64,000 nucleotides of DNA from Prevotella sp. AGR2160 (GCF_000424185.1 NZ_AUJK01000001.1:62001-126000); one strand, 5' to 3'. Counted from the first letter of the stretch, positions 33,804-43,617 are shown. The notes: generated by a model not told the origin, from the letters alone. Numbers and translations are program-made.

Positions 33804-35708
33804 TTGGATTATCGTCAGGTTCTTCAACAATACTGGGGATATCCCGACTTCAGGGGTATCCAACGGGAGATCATCGAGAGTATAGGAAGCGGTCATGATA
33901 CACTCGGACTGATGCCTACGGGCGGTGGAAAGAGTATCACGTTCCAGGTACCGGCGATGACGATGGAGGGTACATGCGTCGTCATCACACCCCTCATCGC
34001 CCTGATGAAAGACCAGGTGCAGCATCTCCGCGACCGAGGCATCACTGCCGCCGCCATCCATTCGGGGATGAGCCGCCGCGATATCGTTCAAACGCTGGAG
34101 AACGCCATCTTCGGTGGGTGTAAGTTTCTCTACGTCTCGCCCGAACGACTCTCTTCGGAGCTTTTCCTGACGAAGTTCCGCCACATGAAGGTCTGCTTCA
34201 TCACCGTCGACGAGGCCCACTGCATAAGCCAGTGGGGCTATGACTTCCGGCCTTCGTATCTCCATATCGCCGATATAAGGGCGTTGAAACCCGACGTCCC
34301 CGTCCTTGCCCTCACGGCGACGGCAACACCACAGGTGGCTGAGGACATCCAGCAGCAACTCCATTTCCGGGAGCCATGCCTCTTCCGCATGAGTTTTGAG
34401 CGGAAGAATCTCACCTATGTCGTACGACCGACCAATGACAAGAAGGAGGAGACACGTCATATCCTTCAGGCCGTCGACGGCTGCGCCATCGTCTACACCC
34501 GTAACCGGGAGAAGACGGGCGAGATCGCTGAAGCGCTCAACAGTGTCGGCATCTCAGCCACCTCCTTCCATGCCGGCCTCGACACCGCTACGAAGGACGA
34601 GCGACAGAAAGCCTGGCAGGAGGATAAGATCCGCGTCATGGTGGCCACGAACGCCTTCGGTATGGGTATCGACAAGCCCGACGTGCGCATGGTCATCCAT
34701 GCTGACGTACCCGACTCCATGGAGGAATATTTCCAGGAAGCGGGACGGGCAGGAAGGGACGGTAACCATAGCTATGCCGTACTCCTCTTCGACCAACATA
34801 GTGATATCACAACGCTTGAACGCCGCATCGACAACACCTTCCCCTCCCGTGACTATATCCGGGATATCTATGAGCATCTCGCTTATTTCTTCCAACTGGC
34901 CAGCGGTGACGGCTGTGGCAGGACGTTCGAGTTCAATATGGGACAGTTCTGTCATATCTATCATTTCTTCCCCATACCCGTCAATGCCGCCCTCCATATC
35001 CTCGAAAGGGCGGGATATATCCATTATGAGGAGAACCCCGACAGTGCGGCACGCGTGTATATCCCCATCGATCGGGATGACCTCTACCTGCTCGACAATC
35101 TAGACGCCAGAGAGGATCAGATTCTCTCAGAGATGCTGAGGATGTATGAGGGGCTGTTCTCAAAATTCGTGTATATCCGTGAGGAAGATATCGCGCAAAA
35201 CTGTGGGCTGACACGGCAACAGGTCTATATGACGCTCAAAGAACTCCGGGAGAAACGTATCATTCAGTTTGTCCCAAGGAAAAAAATTCCGATGATCACC
35301 TATCTCACGGACCGAGAGGACGAGGACCGCATCATCATCCCACGGGAGATCTATGAGGACCGCCGGAAAATCTATGCCCGTCGCATCAAGGCCATGGAGG
35401 ACTATCTGCAGAACAGCCATGTATGCCGCAGCCGGCAGCTCCTCGACTATTTCGGCGAACGATCAACGGCAGACTGTGGCCGTTGTGATGTCTGCATCGA
35501 TCACCGCCACCATCCCGAGCGTATTGCCGAGGATAACCGCCGGCATGCCATGGACCTCATCATGAACCTCCTCGCCGACGGGAAGCCCCATGAACTCTCC
35601 ACCCTGGATCAGCTCCTTCCCCTGGCCCCCGAAGAGATCACCGACGCCCTCCGGGCCCTCGTGGCCGAGGAAGTGATCCACGTGAACGGAACGACTGTAG
35701 GGACATGA
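33804..35708 (+). CDS. recQ: ATP-dependent DNA helicase RecQ, TTG start
   Basis: The 634-residue 3'-5' helicase has motif 0/I YWGYPDFRGIQ and LMPTGGGKS near 34, DEAHCISQWGYDFRPSY near 137, ATATP near 172, the Q-rich and arginine-finger region QEAGRAGRDG near 309, and a RecQ-C-terminal zinc site with CGRCDVC near 558, then a winged helix. No HRDC domain follows. The only possible start is TTG at 33804: an in-frame TAA lies directly before it and the next Met is inside Walker A. The last codons and TGA stop are supplied by an R3 repeat. It repairs stalled forks with RecJ, encoded just upstream. Confidence 0.93.
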   Translation: MDYRQVLQQYWGYPDFRGIQREIIESIGSGHDTLGLMPTGGGKSITFQVPAMTMEGTCVVITPLIALMKDQVQHLRDRGITAAAIHSGMSRRDIVQTLENAIFGGCKFLYVSPERLSSELFLTKFRHMKVCFITVDEAHCISQWGYDFRPSYLHIADIRALKPDVPVLALTATATPQVAEDIQQQLHFREPCLFRMSFERKNLTYVVRPTNDKKEETRHILQAVDGCAIVYTRNREKTGEIAEALNSVGISATSFHAGLDTATKDERQKAWQEDKIRVMVATNAFGMGIDKPDVRMVIHADVPDSMEEYFQEAGRAGRDGNHSYAVLLFDQHSDITTLERRIDNTFPSRDYIRDIYEHLAYFFQLASGDGCGRTFEFNMGQFCHIYHFFPIPVNAALHILERAGYIHYEENPDSAARVYIPIDRDDLYLLDNLDAREDQILSEMLRMYEGLFSKFVYIREEDIAQNCGLTRQQVYMTLKELREKRIIQFVPRKKIPMITYLTDREDEDRIIIPREIYEDRRKIYARRIKAMEDYLQNSHVCRSRQLLDYFGERSTADCGRCDVCIDHRHHPERIAEDNRRHAMDLIMNLLADGKPHELSTLDQLLPLAPEEITDALRALVAEEVIHVNGTTVGT

Positions 35709-35755
35709 TTTATCATGATCCACCGTGGGTTTCGGAACATCATAAATGATGTCCC
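35697..35755. repeat. R3 inverted pair at the recQ/ilvC convergent junction
   Basis: GTAGGGACATGATTTATCAT (35697 on) faces GGAACATCATAAATGATGTC (35733 on), about 15 bases apart. The pair provides the recQ stop codon and can fold as a terminator for both strands. Confidence 0.8.
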
Positions 35756-35850
35756 AATACAAAAAGAAAGGGAATTCATTCCTCACGGAACAAATCCCCT
35801 CAAAACATTATGTACGAGAAAAAAATTAGTCTTTCTCTGTCAAACAACCA

Positions 35851-36900
35851 TTAGTTGTTCTCATTCTCCGGACGGAGCTTGCGGACGGTCTCACCGGCGC
35901 GCCACATCTCCATATCGTGCATAGCCTTCAGCTCAGCATTCAGCTTCTCACGATAGTCGGGCTTAGAGTTGCTGTCGATGGAGATCTGTGCCTCCTCGCC
36001 AGTCTTCACACTCAGATACAGCCACTCCATGACCGGCGTGATAGCCTCACGGAAACGGGGAGCCCAGTCGAGGGCACCACGCTGAGCGGTGGTAGAGCAG
36101 TTGGCATACATCCAGTCCATACCCTTCGCACCGAACAGCGGCATCAGGGACTGCGTCAGCTCCTCAACGGTCTCGTTGAAAGCCTCAGAAGGTGTATGGC
36201 CATGACGACGCAGCACATTGTACTGTGCCTCCAGCAGACCCTCGATGGCACCCATCAGTGAGCCACGCTCACCCGTCAGGTCGGAGGTAGCCTCACGCTG
36301 GAATGTTGTCTCGAAGAGGTAACCGGAACCAATACCGATACCCATTGCCAGGGTCTTCTCCTTGGCCTTACCGGAAGCATCCTGGTAAACAGCGTAAGAA
36401 CAGTTCAGACCACGGCCCTCCTGGAACATCGTACGCAGAGACGTACCGGAACCCTTAGGAGCTACCATGATGACATCGATATCCTTGGGAGGAACGACAC
36501 CCGTACGGTCCTGCCAGTTGATGGCGAAACCATGAGAATAGTACAGAGTCTTACCCGGAGTCAGATATTTCTTGATCTTCGGCCACTGATCAATCTGGCC
36601 GGCATCGGAGAGCAACATGCAGATGATGGTACCCTTCTCGACAGCCTCCTCGATGGAGAACAGCGTCTTGCCCGGCACCCAACCGTCGGCCTTGGCCTTC
36701 TCGAAGGTCTTGCCCTGACGCTGGCCGACAATCACGTTGAAGCCATTATCACGAAGGTTGCAAGACTGACCAGGACCCTGGATACCGTAACCAATGACGG
36801 CGATGGTCTCATTCTTCAGAACTTCACGTGCTTTCTCCAAAGAGAACTCTTTACTGGTGACGACATTCTCAACTACGCCACCGAAATTCATTTCTGCCAT
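35851..36900 (-). CDS. ilvC: Ketol-acid reductoisomerase
   Basis: Converts acetolactate or acetohydroxybutyrate to dihydroxy acids with NAD(P)H and Mg2+, the second common step of valine and isoleucine synthesis. The 349-residue class I enzyme has the Rossmann loop VIGYGIQGPGQSCNLRDNG near residue 35, MVAPKGSGTSLR near 145, and the knotted C-terminal domain with the metal-binding GERGSLMGAIEGLLEAQ near 215. It is the last gene of the ilv cluster and has its own promoter as well. Confidence 0.97.
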   Translation of the reverse strand: MAEMNFGGVVENVVTSKEFSLEKAREVLKNETIAVIGYGIQGPGQSCNLRDNGFNVIVGQRQGKTFEKAKADGWVPGKTLFSIEEAVEKGTIICMLLSDAGQIDQWPKIKKYLTPGKTLYYSHGFAINWQDRTGVVPPKDIDVIMVAPKGSGTSLRTMFQEGRGLNCSYAVYQDASGKAKEKTLAMGIGIGSGYLFETTFQREATSDLTGERGSLMGAIEGLLEAQYNVLRRHGHTPSEAFNETVEELTQSLMPLFGAKGMDWMYANCSTTAQRGALDWAPRFREAITPVMEWLYLSVKTGEEAQISIDSNSKPDYREKLNAELKAMHDMEMWRAGETVRKLRPENENN

Positions 36901-37001
36901 ACTACTAATTTTTTATGCAACGTCCTCTCTCGCGGGCGCCGCGGTTTACATATTTAATCTATTTCTTCGTTGTGATTCTAATTATCTCTCGAAAACATTT
37001 G

Positions 37002-37033
37002 CAAAGGTAATAACTTAAAACGAAACTACCAAA
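37002..37033 (-). promoter_or_regulatory. Internal promoter of ilvC
   Basis: Minus-strand TTTG (37030-37033), 20-base spacer, TACCTTTG (37002-37009), about 100 bases before the ilvC ATG. The leader contains a GC-rich palindrome (CGCGGGCGCCGCG) but no attenuator pattern. Confidence 0.7.
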
Positions 37034-37040
37034 TAAAATT

Positions 37041-37829
37041 TCATTTATTTACAAATTTAACACTACTTCTTACGACTTCATTTTCATTTCCATCACCATT
37101 CGTAGATTTTGTAAGGCGGATAGTCCACTCATTTTCACCACTTTGAACCGTATAAAAATGCAGACTGTCACCCCAATAGGTCTCTGCGACATAAGCGATC
37201 TCCAGACGCTCCAGACGTTTGGTCTCCCAGATGTCACGGGGGAAGAGGTCGAGAATATGCTCGATATATTTCACGGAGTTGATATGTCCGTTGACGTCGA
37301 CATCATGATAATAGGTGCCGATGGTACGAACCAGCGTCCCTTCCTCCTTCATCACTACCCTACTGCAGGGCTTGATGGGACAAGGTTTCTCCTTTTCTAT
37401 ATAATCTGTGATAATACCGTCGTTTACCTCAAGGATATTCGACGGTTCACGCGTATCGGTATCGATCATCGCCCAGATGGAACGGCCATAACCATAGACG
37501 TGTCCGTCGGAACCCGTCACGGCGAAGTTTCGCGACGTGAAATAACGCATGGCACTCTCAACCCATGTCTCAATACTGAAATGATCATAGGCCGCGGGCA
37601 TCGTCTCCATCTCTATAGCCAAACGGCTGAGGACCCAAGTACGATGGATGGTATTGAGATAGGTCATCCCATACCCTCGCTCCTGACTGTGGAAATCGGC
37701 TGCATTAAGCATGAGATTTCCTACATGTCCCAGCAACAGGTGATGGGTGAAATCGCAATGAAAGGGCTCCGCCAGGAAGTCATATTTTCCTACCTTGGAA
37801 ATGAATTGTCTTTTCTCACACATAATCAT
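37041..37829 (-). CDS. Acyl-ACP thioesterase
   Basis: The 262-residue double-hotdog protein resembles plant-type FatA/FatB acyl-ACP thioesterases: FTHHLLLGHVGNLMLNAADF near residue 27, NTIHRTWVLSRLAIEM near 57, and the C-terminal hotdog with DVDVNGHINSVKYIEHILD near 172 that carries the catalytic Asp-Asn-His set. It frees fatty acids from acyl carrier protein. It sits inside the ilv operon between ilvN and ilvC, a placement I know from other Bacteroidales; branched-chain precursors also prime branched fatty acids, which may explain the pairing. ATGs at 37829 and 37823 are both possible. Confidence 0.85.
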   Translation of the reverse strand: MIMCEKRQFISKVGKYDFLAEPFHCDFTHHLLLGHVGNLMLNAADFHSQERGYGMTYLNTIHRTWVLSRLAIEMETMPAAYDHFSIETWVESAMRYFTSRNFAVTGSDGHVYGYGRSIWAMIDTDTREPSNILEVNDGIITDYIEKEKPCPIKPCSRVVMKEEGTLVRTIGTYYHDVDVNGHINSVKYIEHILDLFPRDIWETKRLERLEIAYVAETYWGDSLHFYTVQSGENEWTIRLTKSTNGDGNENEVVRSSVKFVNK

Positions 37830-37846
37830 AAAGTATTATTTGTAGG

Positions 37847-37964
37847 GGCAGTCCCATTCCGATTGCAAGGGCCGTCCCTTGTGGCGGCCCGTCGGCGGTA
37901 CGCCGAATACTATGGGGAGGGAATGCCGTACCGGCATCGGGCCGCCACAAGGGACGGCCCCTGC
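37847..37964. repeat. R4 repeat, inverted pair inside the ilv operon
   Basis: GCAAGGGCCGTCCCTTGTGG (37865 on) and its reverse (37938-37964) are 27-base arms that match except for one base, around a 46-base GC-rich loop that contains a further palindrome (GGCGGTACGCC). It separates ilvN from the thioesterase gene and may lower expression of the distal genes. Confidence 0.85.
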
Positions 37965-37975
37965 AGTTGATTCTA

Positions 37976-38524
37976 CTATTCTCCCAGCAGCTCACTCACC
38001 GGCTCCTCAAAACTGCGCGTCACGGCAATGCGGCCACTGCGCGTGTACTGCAGGATGCAACCGAAACTGTTCAACTTCTGAAACAGATCGGCTATATCCG
38101 GGGTAAGACCCGCCAAGAGGACCGTACTGTAGGTAGGATTCACCTCCATCATGCGGGCATCATGCTTACGGATGGTACGGCTGATCTCCGGATTCTCCAA
38201 CAGTTTCGCTGTGGAGATCTTGAAGAGGGCGACCTCATGGATGAACAGGTCCTCATCAAGATAATAATCGGCCTTGACGACATCAATCTTCTTTTCTATG
38301 GCCTTCGTGATCTTCTGGATCTGCTCCTCGTCACTCCATGCCGTGATGGTATACTTATGAATATTCTCTATGCTGCTGGCACTCACATTGAGACTCTCGA
38401 TATTCACCTGACGGCGCGTGAACACGGCTGTCACCTGATTCAGGATACCGGCCACATTCTCTGAATACACCAACAGCGTATAGAGTTTCTTGCCTTCGTG
38501 ATTCTTCGGATTTGTATCACTCAT
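37976..38524 (-). CDS. ilvN: Acetolactate synthase small (regulatory) subunit
   Basis: The 182-residue regulatory chain stimulates IlvB and gives valine feedback inhibition. The N-terminal ACT domain reads LYTLLVYSENVAGILNQVTA near residue 15, with RRQVNIESLNVS near 38; a second ACT-like domain fills the C-terminal half. Length is normal. The gene is 81 bases downstream of ilvB, with an R1 repeat in the gap. Confidence 0.93.
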   Translation of the reverse strand: MSDTNPKNHEGKKLYTLLVYSENVAGILNQVTAVFTRRQVNIESLNVSASSIENIHKYTITAWSDEEQIQKITKAIEKKIDVVKADYYLDEDLFIHEVALFKISTAKLLENPEISRTIRKHDARMMEVNPTYSTVLLAGLTPDIADLFQKLNSFGCILQYTRSGRIAVTRSFEEPVSELLGE

Positions 38525-38560
38525 ATCTATTATCTTCGTTTTTATTCCTACGAAGAAACT

Positions 38561-38604
38561 GCTTGCGGCAGCTTTACTTCTTTACGTTTTACCTTTTTAC
38601 TTTT
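38561..38604. repeat. R1 copy between ilvB and ilvN
   Basis: GCGGCAGCTTTACTTCTTTA followed by diverged TTTACCTTTTTACTTTT: one R1 arm inside an operon, without its inverted partner. Confidence 0.75.
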
Positions 38605-38605
38605 C

Positions 38606-40327
38606 CTAGCAGTCCAGATGCAGCTGCATCTCGTTGACACTCTTGCCCGGAAGGGTCATCGGTACGATGTTCTCATCCTCCTTCACGGCACACTCCAAGA
38701 GGAACGGGCCCTTGTGAGAGAGCATCTCAGCGATCTTCGCGTCGAGGTCCTTACGGTCGGTGACAACGGCATAGCCGATGCCATAGCCCTTACAGATCTC
38801 CTCATAACGCGGGTTGAGCATATGGGTGAAGGAACGACGGCCACCGAACATGAGGTCCTGCCACTGACGGACATTGCCGAGGTAGTTGTTGTTGAGCATG
38901 ATCATCTTCACCGGTACCTGCTGCTCCATGATCGTACCCAACTCCTGGATACTCATTTGGAAGCCACCATCACCCGTGAAGAAACAGACCTGACGGTCGG
39001 GAGCGCCGAAACAGGCACCGACGGCAGCGGGAAGGCCGAAGCCCATAGTGCCGAAGCCGCCACTCGTGACGATGGACCGCTTCTTGTTGAAACGGAAATA
39101 ACGGCTGGAGATCATCTGATTCTCTCCGACATCATTAACGAGGATAGCGTCGCCCTTCGTAGCCTCGGAGACCTTACGGACAATCTCGCCCATGAGCAAC
39201 GGGCCCTCCTTCGGATGGGTGGCCGGCTCAATGACCTCACGTTCCTCTTCATCCTGATACTGCTTGAAAGAGTCACGCCATTCACGGTGGGTATTCTTCT
39301 TCAACAGTCGCGTGATGGCGGGGAGACTCATCTTACAGTCACCGAGAACGGGGACGTCGACGGGAATGTTCTTACCAATCTCCGCACGGTCGATATCGAG
39401 GTGGATAATCTTGGCTTGTTTGGCATAAGTAGAAGGCAGTCCCGTGACACGATCGCTGAAGCGCATACCAATGGCGATGAGGACATCACATTCCTGTGTC
39501 TTCATATTCGTGGCATAGGAGCCATGCATGCCGAGCATGCCCATATCGAGGGGATGTCCCGTGGGGAGAGCACTGAGACCGAGAAGGGTACGGCCGGCAG
39601 GGATATCAGCTTTCTCCAAGAACTCCACCAGCTCATTCTGTGCGCCACCGAGTTCCACACCCTGACCAACGAGGGCGAAGGGGCGCTTGCTGCTGTTGAT
39701 CAGTTCGGCGGCCTCCTTGATACGGGCCTCGTCGAGCTCGGGATAAGGACGATAGCTGCGGACATTGTCGACCTTCACGGGCTCCCAGGCACACTTATGG
39801 GTCTGCGCGTTCTTCGGGAAGTCAAGGACTACAGGTCCGGGGCGGCCGCTGCGGGCGATATAGAAGGCACGGCTGACGGCCCATGCCACATCCTCCGGAC
39901 GCTGGATCTGATAGGCCCATTTCGTGATCGGCTGGGCAAGACCGACGAGGTCTACCTCCTGGAAGGCATCGGTACCCAGGGCACCGACACTCACCTGACC
40001 GGCGATGACGACGATAGGCGTGGAGTCCATCATCGCGTCGGCAACACCCGTCAGCGTGTTCGTAGCGCCGGGACCACTGGTGACAATGGCTACACCGACT
40101 TCACCGCTGACGCGGGCAAAGCCCTCGGCGGCATGGGCAGCTGCCTGCTCATGACGTACGAGGATATGGTTGAAGAGTTTATTCTCACCTCTTGTATACT
40201 TATAGATGGCATCATAGACCGGCATGATGGCACCACCGGGATAACCGAAGATGGTCTTTACCCCTTCGTTATGCAGCGAGCGCATCAAGGCCTCTGAGCC
40301 GGTAATCATCTCTTTCTCGTTACTCAT
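38606..40327 (-). CDS. ilvB: Acetolactate synthase large (catalytic) subunit
   Basis: Thiamine-diphosphate enzyme that condenses pyruvate with pyruvate or 2-oxobutyrate. In the 573-residue chain the catalytic glutamate lies in HILVRHEQAAAHAAEG near 52, followed by GVAIVTSGPGATNTLTGVADA near 72; the ThDP/Mg motif is FTGDGGFQMSIQELGTI near 437 continuing to NNNYLGNVRQWQ. FAD-binding central domain residues are present. It follows ilvD by 13 bases, so it is co-transcribed. Confidence 0.96.
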   Translation of the reverse strand: MSNEKEMITGSEALMRSLHNEGVKTIFGYPGGAIMPVYDAIYKYTRGENKLFNHILVRHEQAAAHAAEGFARVSGEVGVAIVTSGPGATNTLTGVADAMMDSTPIVVIAGQVSVGALGTDAFQEVDLVGLAQPITKWAYQIQRPEDVAWAVSRAFYIARSGRPGPVVLDFPKNAQTHKCAWEPVKVDNVRSYRPYPELDEARIKEAAELINSSKRPFALVGQGVELGGAQNELVEFLEKADIPAGRTLLGLSALPTGHPLDMGMLGMHGSYATNMKTQECDVLIAIGMRFSDRVTGLPSTYAKQAKIIHLDIDRAEIGKNIPVDVPVLGDCKMSLPAITRLLKKNTHREWRDSFKQYQDEEEREVIEPATHPKEGPLLMGEIVRKVSEATKGDAILVNDVGENQMISSRYFRFNKKRSIVTSGGFGTMGFGLPAAVGACFGAPDRQVCFFTGDGGFQMSIQELGTIMEQQVPVKMIMLNNNYLGNVRQWQDLMFGGRRSFTHMLNPRYEEICKGYGIGYAVVTDRKDLDAKIAEMLSHKGPFLLECAVKEDENIVPMTLPGKSVNEMQLHLDC

Positions 40328-40340
40328 ATCTCATTCTTTG

Positions 40341-42143
40341 TTAATCGATTATTCTCACACCACCCTTGTCAGCACTGGAAACACTCTGAGCATAGGCCCG
40401 GAGCGCCTTACTGACGACGCGATGGCGCTTCAGCGGCTGTTGTGGACGGGCAGCGAGTTCTTCATCGGAGAGCTTGACATTGATGGTACGGCTCGGGATA
40501 TCGATGACGATGATGTCACCATCCTTGAGCTTACCGATATTTCCACCGCTGGCGGCCTCCGGAGAGATATGACCGATGCTCAGGCCACTCGTTCCGCCGG
40601 AGAAACGGCCGTCGGTGATCAGCGCACACTCCTTGCCGAGGTGACGACTCTTAATATAAGAGGTAGGATAAAGCATCTCCTGCATACCCGGGCCACCCTT
40701 AGGACCTTCATGGGTGATCACGACGCAGTCGCCGCTGTTCACCTTACCATTCAGAATACCCTCACAGGCATCCTCCTGGGAGTCGAAGCAGACGGCGGGG
40801 CCCTCGAAATGCCACAACTCGGGAGCAACACCGGCGGTCTTCACAACACAGCCGTTCTGCGCGATATTTCCGAAGAGGACAGCGAGGCCGCCATCTTTCG
40901 TATAGGCATGTTCGAGATCACGGATACAGCCATTGGCACGGTCGGTATCGAGACTCTCCCACTGCTCGTTCTGTGAACCCATGACGGTGGAGAACCGACG
41001 GCCGGGAGCGCTGTGATAGATACGGCTGGCCTCGGGATCGATGGTGTCGCCCGTGATATCATATTTCTTCATCTGCTCATCTAGGGTCTTACCGTCAACA
41101 CGCTTACAGTTACCGCGGATCAGGCCGCCCTTATTGAGTTCATTGAGGATTCCGAGGATACCACCGGCACGGTTGCACTCCTGAACACTGTATTTCTGCG
41201 TGTTCGGCGCAAGCTTGCAGAGGCAGGGGACATGGCGGCTGAGCTTGTCGATATCCTCCATCTTGAAGTCTACCTCTCCCTCCTGGGCAACAGCAAGGAG
41301 GTGGAGCACGGTATTCGTACTGCCACCCATGGCGATATCAAGCGTCATGGCGTTGAGGAAGGCATCACGTGTGGCGATATTACGCGGCAGCACACTGTCG
41401 TCGCCATCCTCATAATAGGCAAAGGCATTCTTCACGATCTGACGGGCAGCATCCTTGAAGAGCTGGATGCGGTTCTTATGGGTGGCGAGGATCGTACCAT
41501 TGCCGGGGAGGGCAAGTCCGATAGCCTCCGTCAGCGAGTTCATCGAGTTGGCGGTGAACATTCCGGAACAACTGCCGCAACCCGGACAAGCACACTGCTC
41601 GATCTTCGTCAGGTCCTCATCGCTGACACTCTTGTCACCACCATTGATCATGGCCGTGATGAGGTCGGCATTCTCTCCTTTCCAACGACCGGCCTCCATA
41701 GGACCGCCGGAACAGAAAATCGTAGGGATATTCAGACGCATGGCAGCCATGAGCATACCCGGCGTCACCTTATCACAGTTGGAGATACAGATCATGGCAT
41801 CTGCCTTGTGGGCATTGACCATATATTCCACGGAATCAGCGATGATATCACGACTGGGAAGGGAATAGAGCATGCCGTCATGTCCCATGGCGATACCGTC
41901 GTCAATGGCGATGGTGTTGAACTCTGCGGCATAGCAACCCATGGACTCGATCTCGTTCTTCACGATCTGACCAATCTCATGGAGATGGGTGTGACCAGGG
42001 ACAAACTGAGTGAAACTATTGACAATGGCAATAATCGGTTTTCCAAACTGCTCGTGCTTCATTCCGGCTGCTACCCACAGGGCACGCGCTCCGGCCATTC
42101 GTCTTCCTTCCGTACATACTGCACTTCTCAACTGGTGTTTCAT
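40341..42143 (-). CDS. ilvD: Dihydroxy-acid dehydratase
   Basis: The Fe-S enzyme dehydrates dihydroxy acids to 2-oxo acids in valine and isoleucine synthesis. The 600-residue protein carries the cluster cysteines in [15 protein letters not shown] near 122 and [17 protein letters not shown] near 195, and the C-terminal [22 protein letters not shown] near 508. It is the first gene of the ilv operon, 66 bases after a consensus promoter. Confidence 0.97.
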   Translation of the reverse strand: MKHQLRSAVCTEGRRMAGARALWVAAGMKHEQFGKPIIAIVNSFTQFVPGHTHLHEIGQIVKNEIESMGCYAAEFNTIAIDDGIAMGHDGMLYSLPSRDIIADSVEYMVNAHKADAMICISNCDKVTPGMLMAAMRLNIPTIFCSGGPMEAGRWKGENADLITAMINGGDKSVSDEDLTKIEQCACPGCGSCSGMFTANSMNSLTEAIGLALPGNGTILATHKNRIQLFKDAARQIVKNAFAYYEDGDDSVLPRNIATRDAFLNAMTLDIAMGGSTNTVLHLLAVAQEGEVDFKMEDIDKLSRHVPCLCKLAPNTQKYSVQECNRAGGILGILNELNKGGLIRGNCKRVDGKTLDEQMKKYDITGDTIDPEASRIYHSAPGRRFSTVMGSQNEQWESLDTDRANGCIRDLEHAYTKDGGLAVLFGNIAQNGCVVKTAGVAPELWHFEGPAVCFDSQEDACEGILNGKVNSGDCVVITHEGPKGGPGMQEMLYPTSYIKSRHLGKECALITDGRFSGGTSGLSIGHISPEAASGGNIGKLKDGDIIVIDIPSRTINVKLSDEELAARPQQPLKRHRVVSKALRAYAQSVSSADKGGVRIID

Positions 42144-42208
42144 AAGCTATAATCTTGTTCTTATTCTATTTCTTTCCTGAATATGTTGTTTTACTTACAA
42201 ATTTCTTG

Positions 42209-42240
42209 CAAAGATACACATATTTATAATAACTCACAAA
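42209..42240 (-). promoter_or_regulatory. Promoter of the ilv operon
   Basis: Minus-strand TTTG (42237-42240), 20-base spacer, TATCTTTG (42209-42216). The leader of about 60 bases is too short for a peptide attenuator, and none was found. Confidence 0.75.
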
Positions 42241-42321
42241 CTTTTTCATGAATATTTTTAAGATTTCACCATAAACACCCGTTTGAACTTTAAAAATAGG
42301 AATGGCTTGCCCCCGAGGCAG

Positions 42322-42392
42322 CGTTGAATGGCCTGCCGTCCAGTGTCGTTGAATGGCCTGCCGTCCAGTGCTTGCGCTTTGCAAGCGCAAGG
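42322..42392. repeat. 24-bp tandem repeat and R6 hairpin
   Basis: CGTTGAATGGCCTGCCGTCC plus AGTG occurs at 42322-42345 and again at 42347-42370. The second copy runs into CTTGCGC/GCGCAAG (42371-42391), the R6 hairpin also seen at 6364 and 46698. Confidence 0.8.
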
Positions 42393-42393
42393 C

Positions 42394-42426
42394 AAAAAAA
42401 AAGCGCCGCCACAAATGTGGCAGCGC
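42394..42426 (-). terminator. Rho-independent terminator of ompA
   Basis: On the minus strand GCGCTGCCAC and GTGGCGGCGC form a 10-bp stem (one G-T pair) with a 4-base loop, followed by nine T residues. It lies 27 bases after the ompA stop. Confidence 0.85.
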
Positions 42427-42453
42427 CCTATCTTAAGTTGTCTCTTGTTTCGA

Positions 42454-43503
42454 TTACTTCACATAAACGACAGCGATACGGTTGGAGGTAGTACCCTGTA
42501 CACCCTTACCGGTAGCCTCGTCAACAGTGACACCCTTGCTCTTCAGGTAGTCAGCGACAACGTCAGCACGAGCCTGAGAAATCTTGTCGTTGATTTCCTT
42601 AGAACCCTCAGGAGATGCAGTACCAACGATCTGTACGTGCTTGCCGGCAGCAACACCGTCGAGAGCCTTCTTGGCTTCCTTGGTCAGAGCGCTCTTGCCC
42701 TGTGCGAAGGTGACGAAGATCAGATTGTCTACGCGTACCTCAGGAGCAGCCTTGACAACCTCCTTAACAACCTCCTTAGGCTTCTTGGCGAGTTCCTCAC
42801 GGAGCTGGTTGATCTGGTCGTTCAGACCGTCGATCTCAGCCTGGTCGCGGAGCTGTGCGATCTTGAAGTTGTGAGTACCGTTGGAGTTACCAAACTTGTA
42901 AACGATACCAGCATTGAGCTGAACGAAGCTCTTGTTGATATTGTAAGCAACTTCCTGCTTGCCGTCGAAGCCGTTGAGTGCCCACGTGATAGAAGGCTCA
43001 ACGTATGCCTGCCACTGCTTTGCAGAACCGAAGTTGAAGGCGAAGTCGATACCTGCCTTAGAGGTCAGCGCATCCTTCTTTGCAAAGAAGTTAGTCGTAT
43101 TGCTGTGGCCGAAGCTATGATACCAACCGAAGCCGAAGACCGGAGATACCTCGAAGAGGCGGGGCTCACCCTTGTAACCACCGAACCAGTTGCTCAGGTT
43201 GACGGTAGCCAGCAAGCTGGTGTTCAAGGCACGGACAGCGGTGCCGAAGGACTCTGCGGGCTTGTTGGAGAAGTAAGCGTTGCTCTCAGCAGCAAGACCG
43301 AAGACCGGAGTGAAATAACGGCCCAAGCGAACACCGAAGTTAGGATCGAGACCCTTCATCCAAGCATGGCCCGTAGTCTTGGTAGCAACACCACCATTGA
43401 TTCCTACATACCAGTTGTCGAAAGTCTTACTCTCCTGAACGGTCTGAGCAGATGCGGAAGCTGCCAGAGCAGCTGCTGCAAACATCAAAAATAACTTTTT
43501 CAT
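42454..43503 (-). CDS. OmpA-family outer-membrane protein
   Basis: The 349-residue porin has a signal peptide (KKLFLMFAAAALAASASAQ), a beta barrel of about 210 residues, a short coiled coil (LRDQAEIDGLNDQINQLREE near 225) and a C-terminal OmpA peptidoglycan-binding domain with VQIVGTASPEGSKEINDKIS near 290 and RADVVADYLKSKGV. It links the outer membrane to the cell wall and is probably abundant: it has a consensus promoter, a 5' leader of about 75 bases and a strong terminator, so it is a single-gene unit. Confidence 0.93.
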   Translation of the reverse strand: MKKLFLMFAAAALAASASAQTVQESKTFDNWYVGINGGVATKTTGHAWMKGLDPNFGVRLGRYFTPVFGLAAESNAYFSNKPAESFGTAVRALNTSLLATVNLSNWFGGYKGEPRLFEVSPVFGFGWYHSFGHSNTTNFFAKKDALTSKAGIDFAFNFGSAKQWQAYVEPSITWALNGFDGKQEVAYNINKSFVQLNAGIVYKFGNSNGTHNFKIAQLRDQAEIDGLNDQINQLREELAKKPKEVVKEVVKAAPEVRVDNLIFVTFAQGKSALTKEAKKALDGVAAGKHVQIVGTASPEGSKEINDKISQARADVVADYLKSKGVTVDEATGKGVQGTTSNRIAVVYVK

Positions 43504-43585
43504 GTCTCTCTGAATTTTAATTTATAAAATTAATTATTATTCTTATACTAGCTTTGCGGAAGGTCTCCCTCCCACTTTTCGGTTG

Positions 43586-43617
43586 CAAAGTAACAAAAAA
43601 AAACGCTAAACTCCAAA
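43586..43617 (-). promoter_or_regulatory. Promoter of ompA
   Basis: Minus-strand TTTG (43614-43617), 20-base spacer, TTACTTTG (43586-43593), one base off the -7 consensus. Confidence 0.65.

Noticed and set aside
38498..40297. 599-codon open frame on the plus strand
   Set aside because: Antisense to ilvB, with shadow-frame composition.
42144..42240. Possible attenuator or riboswitch before ilvD
   Set aside because: The leader after the promoter is only about 60 bases, with no Ile/Val/Leu-rich frame and no hairpin with a T run.
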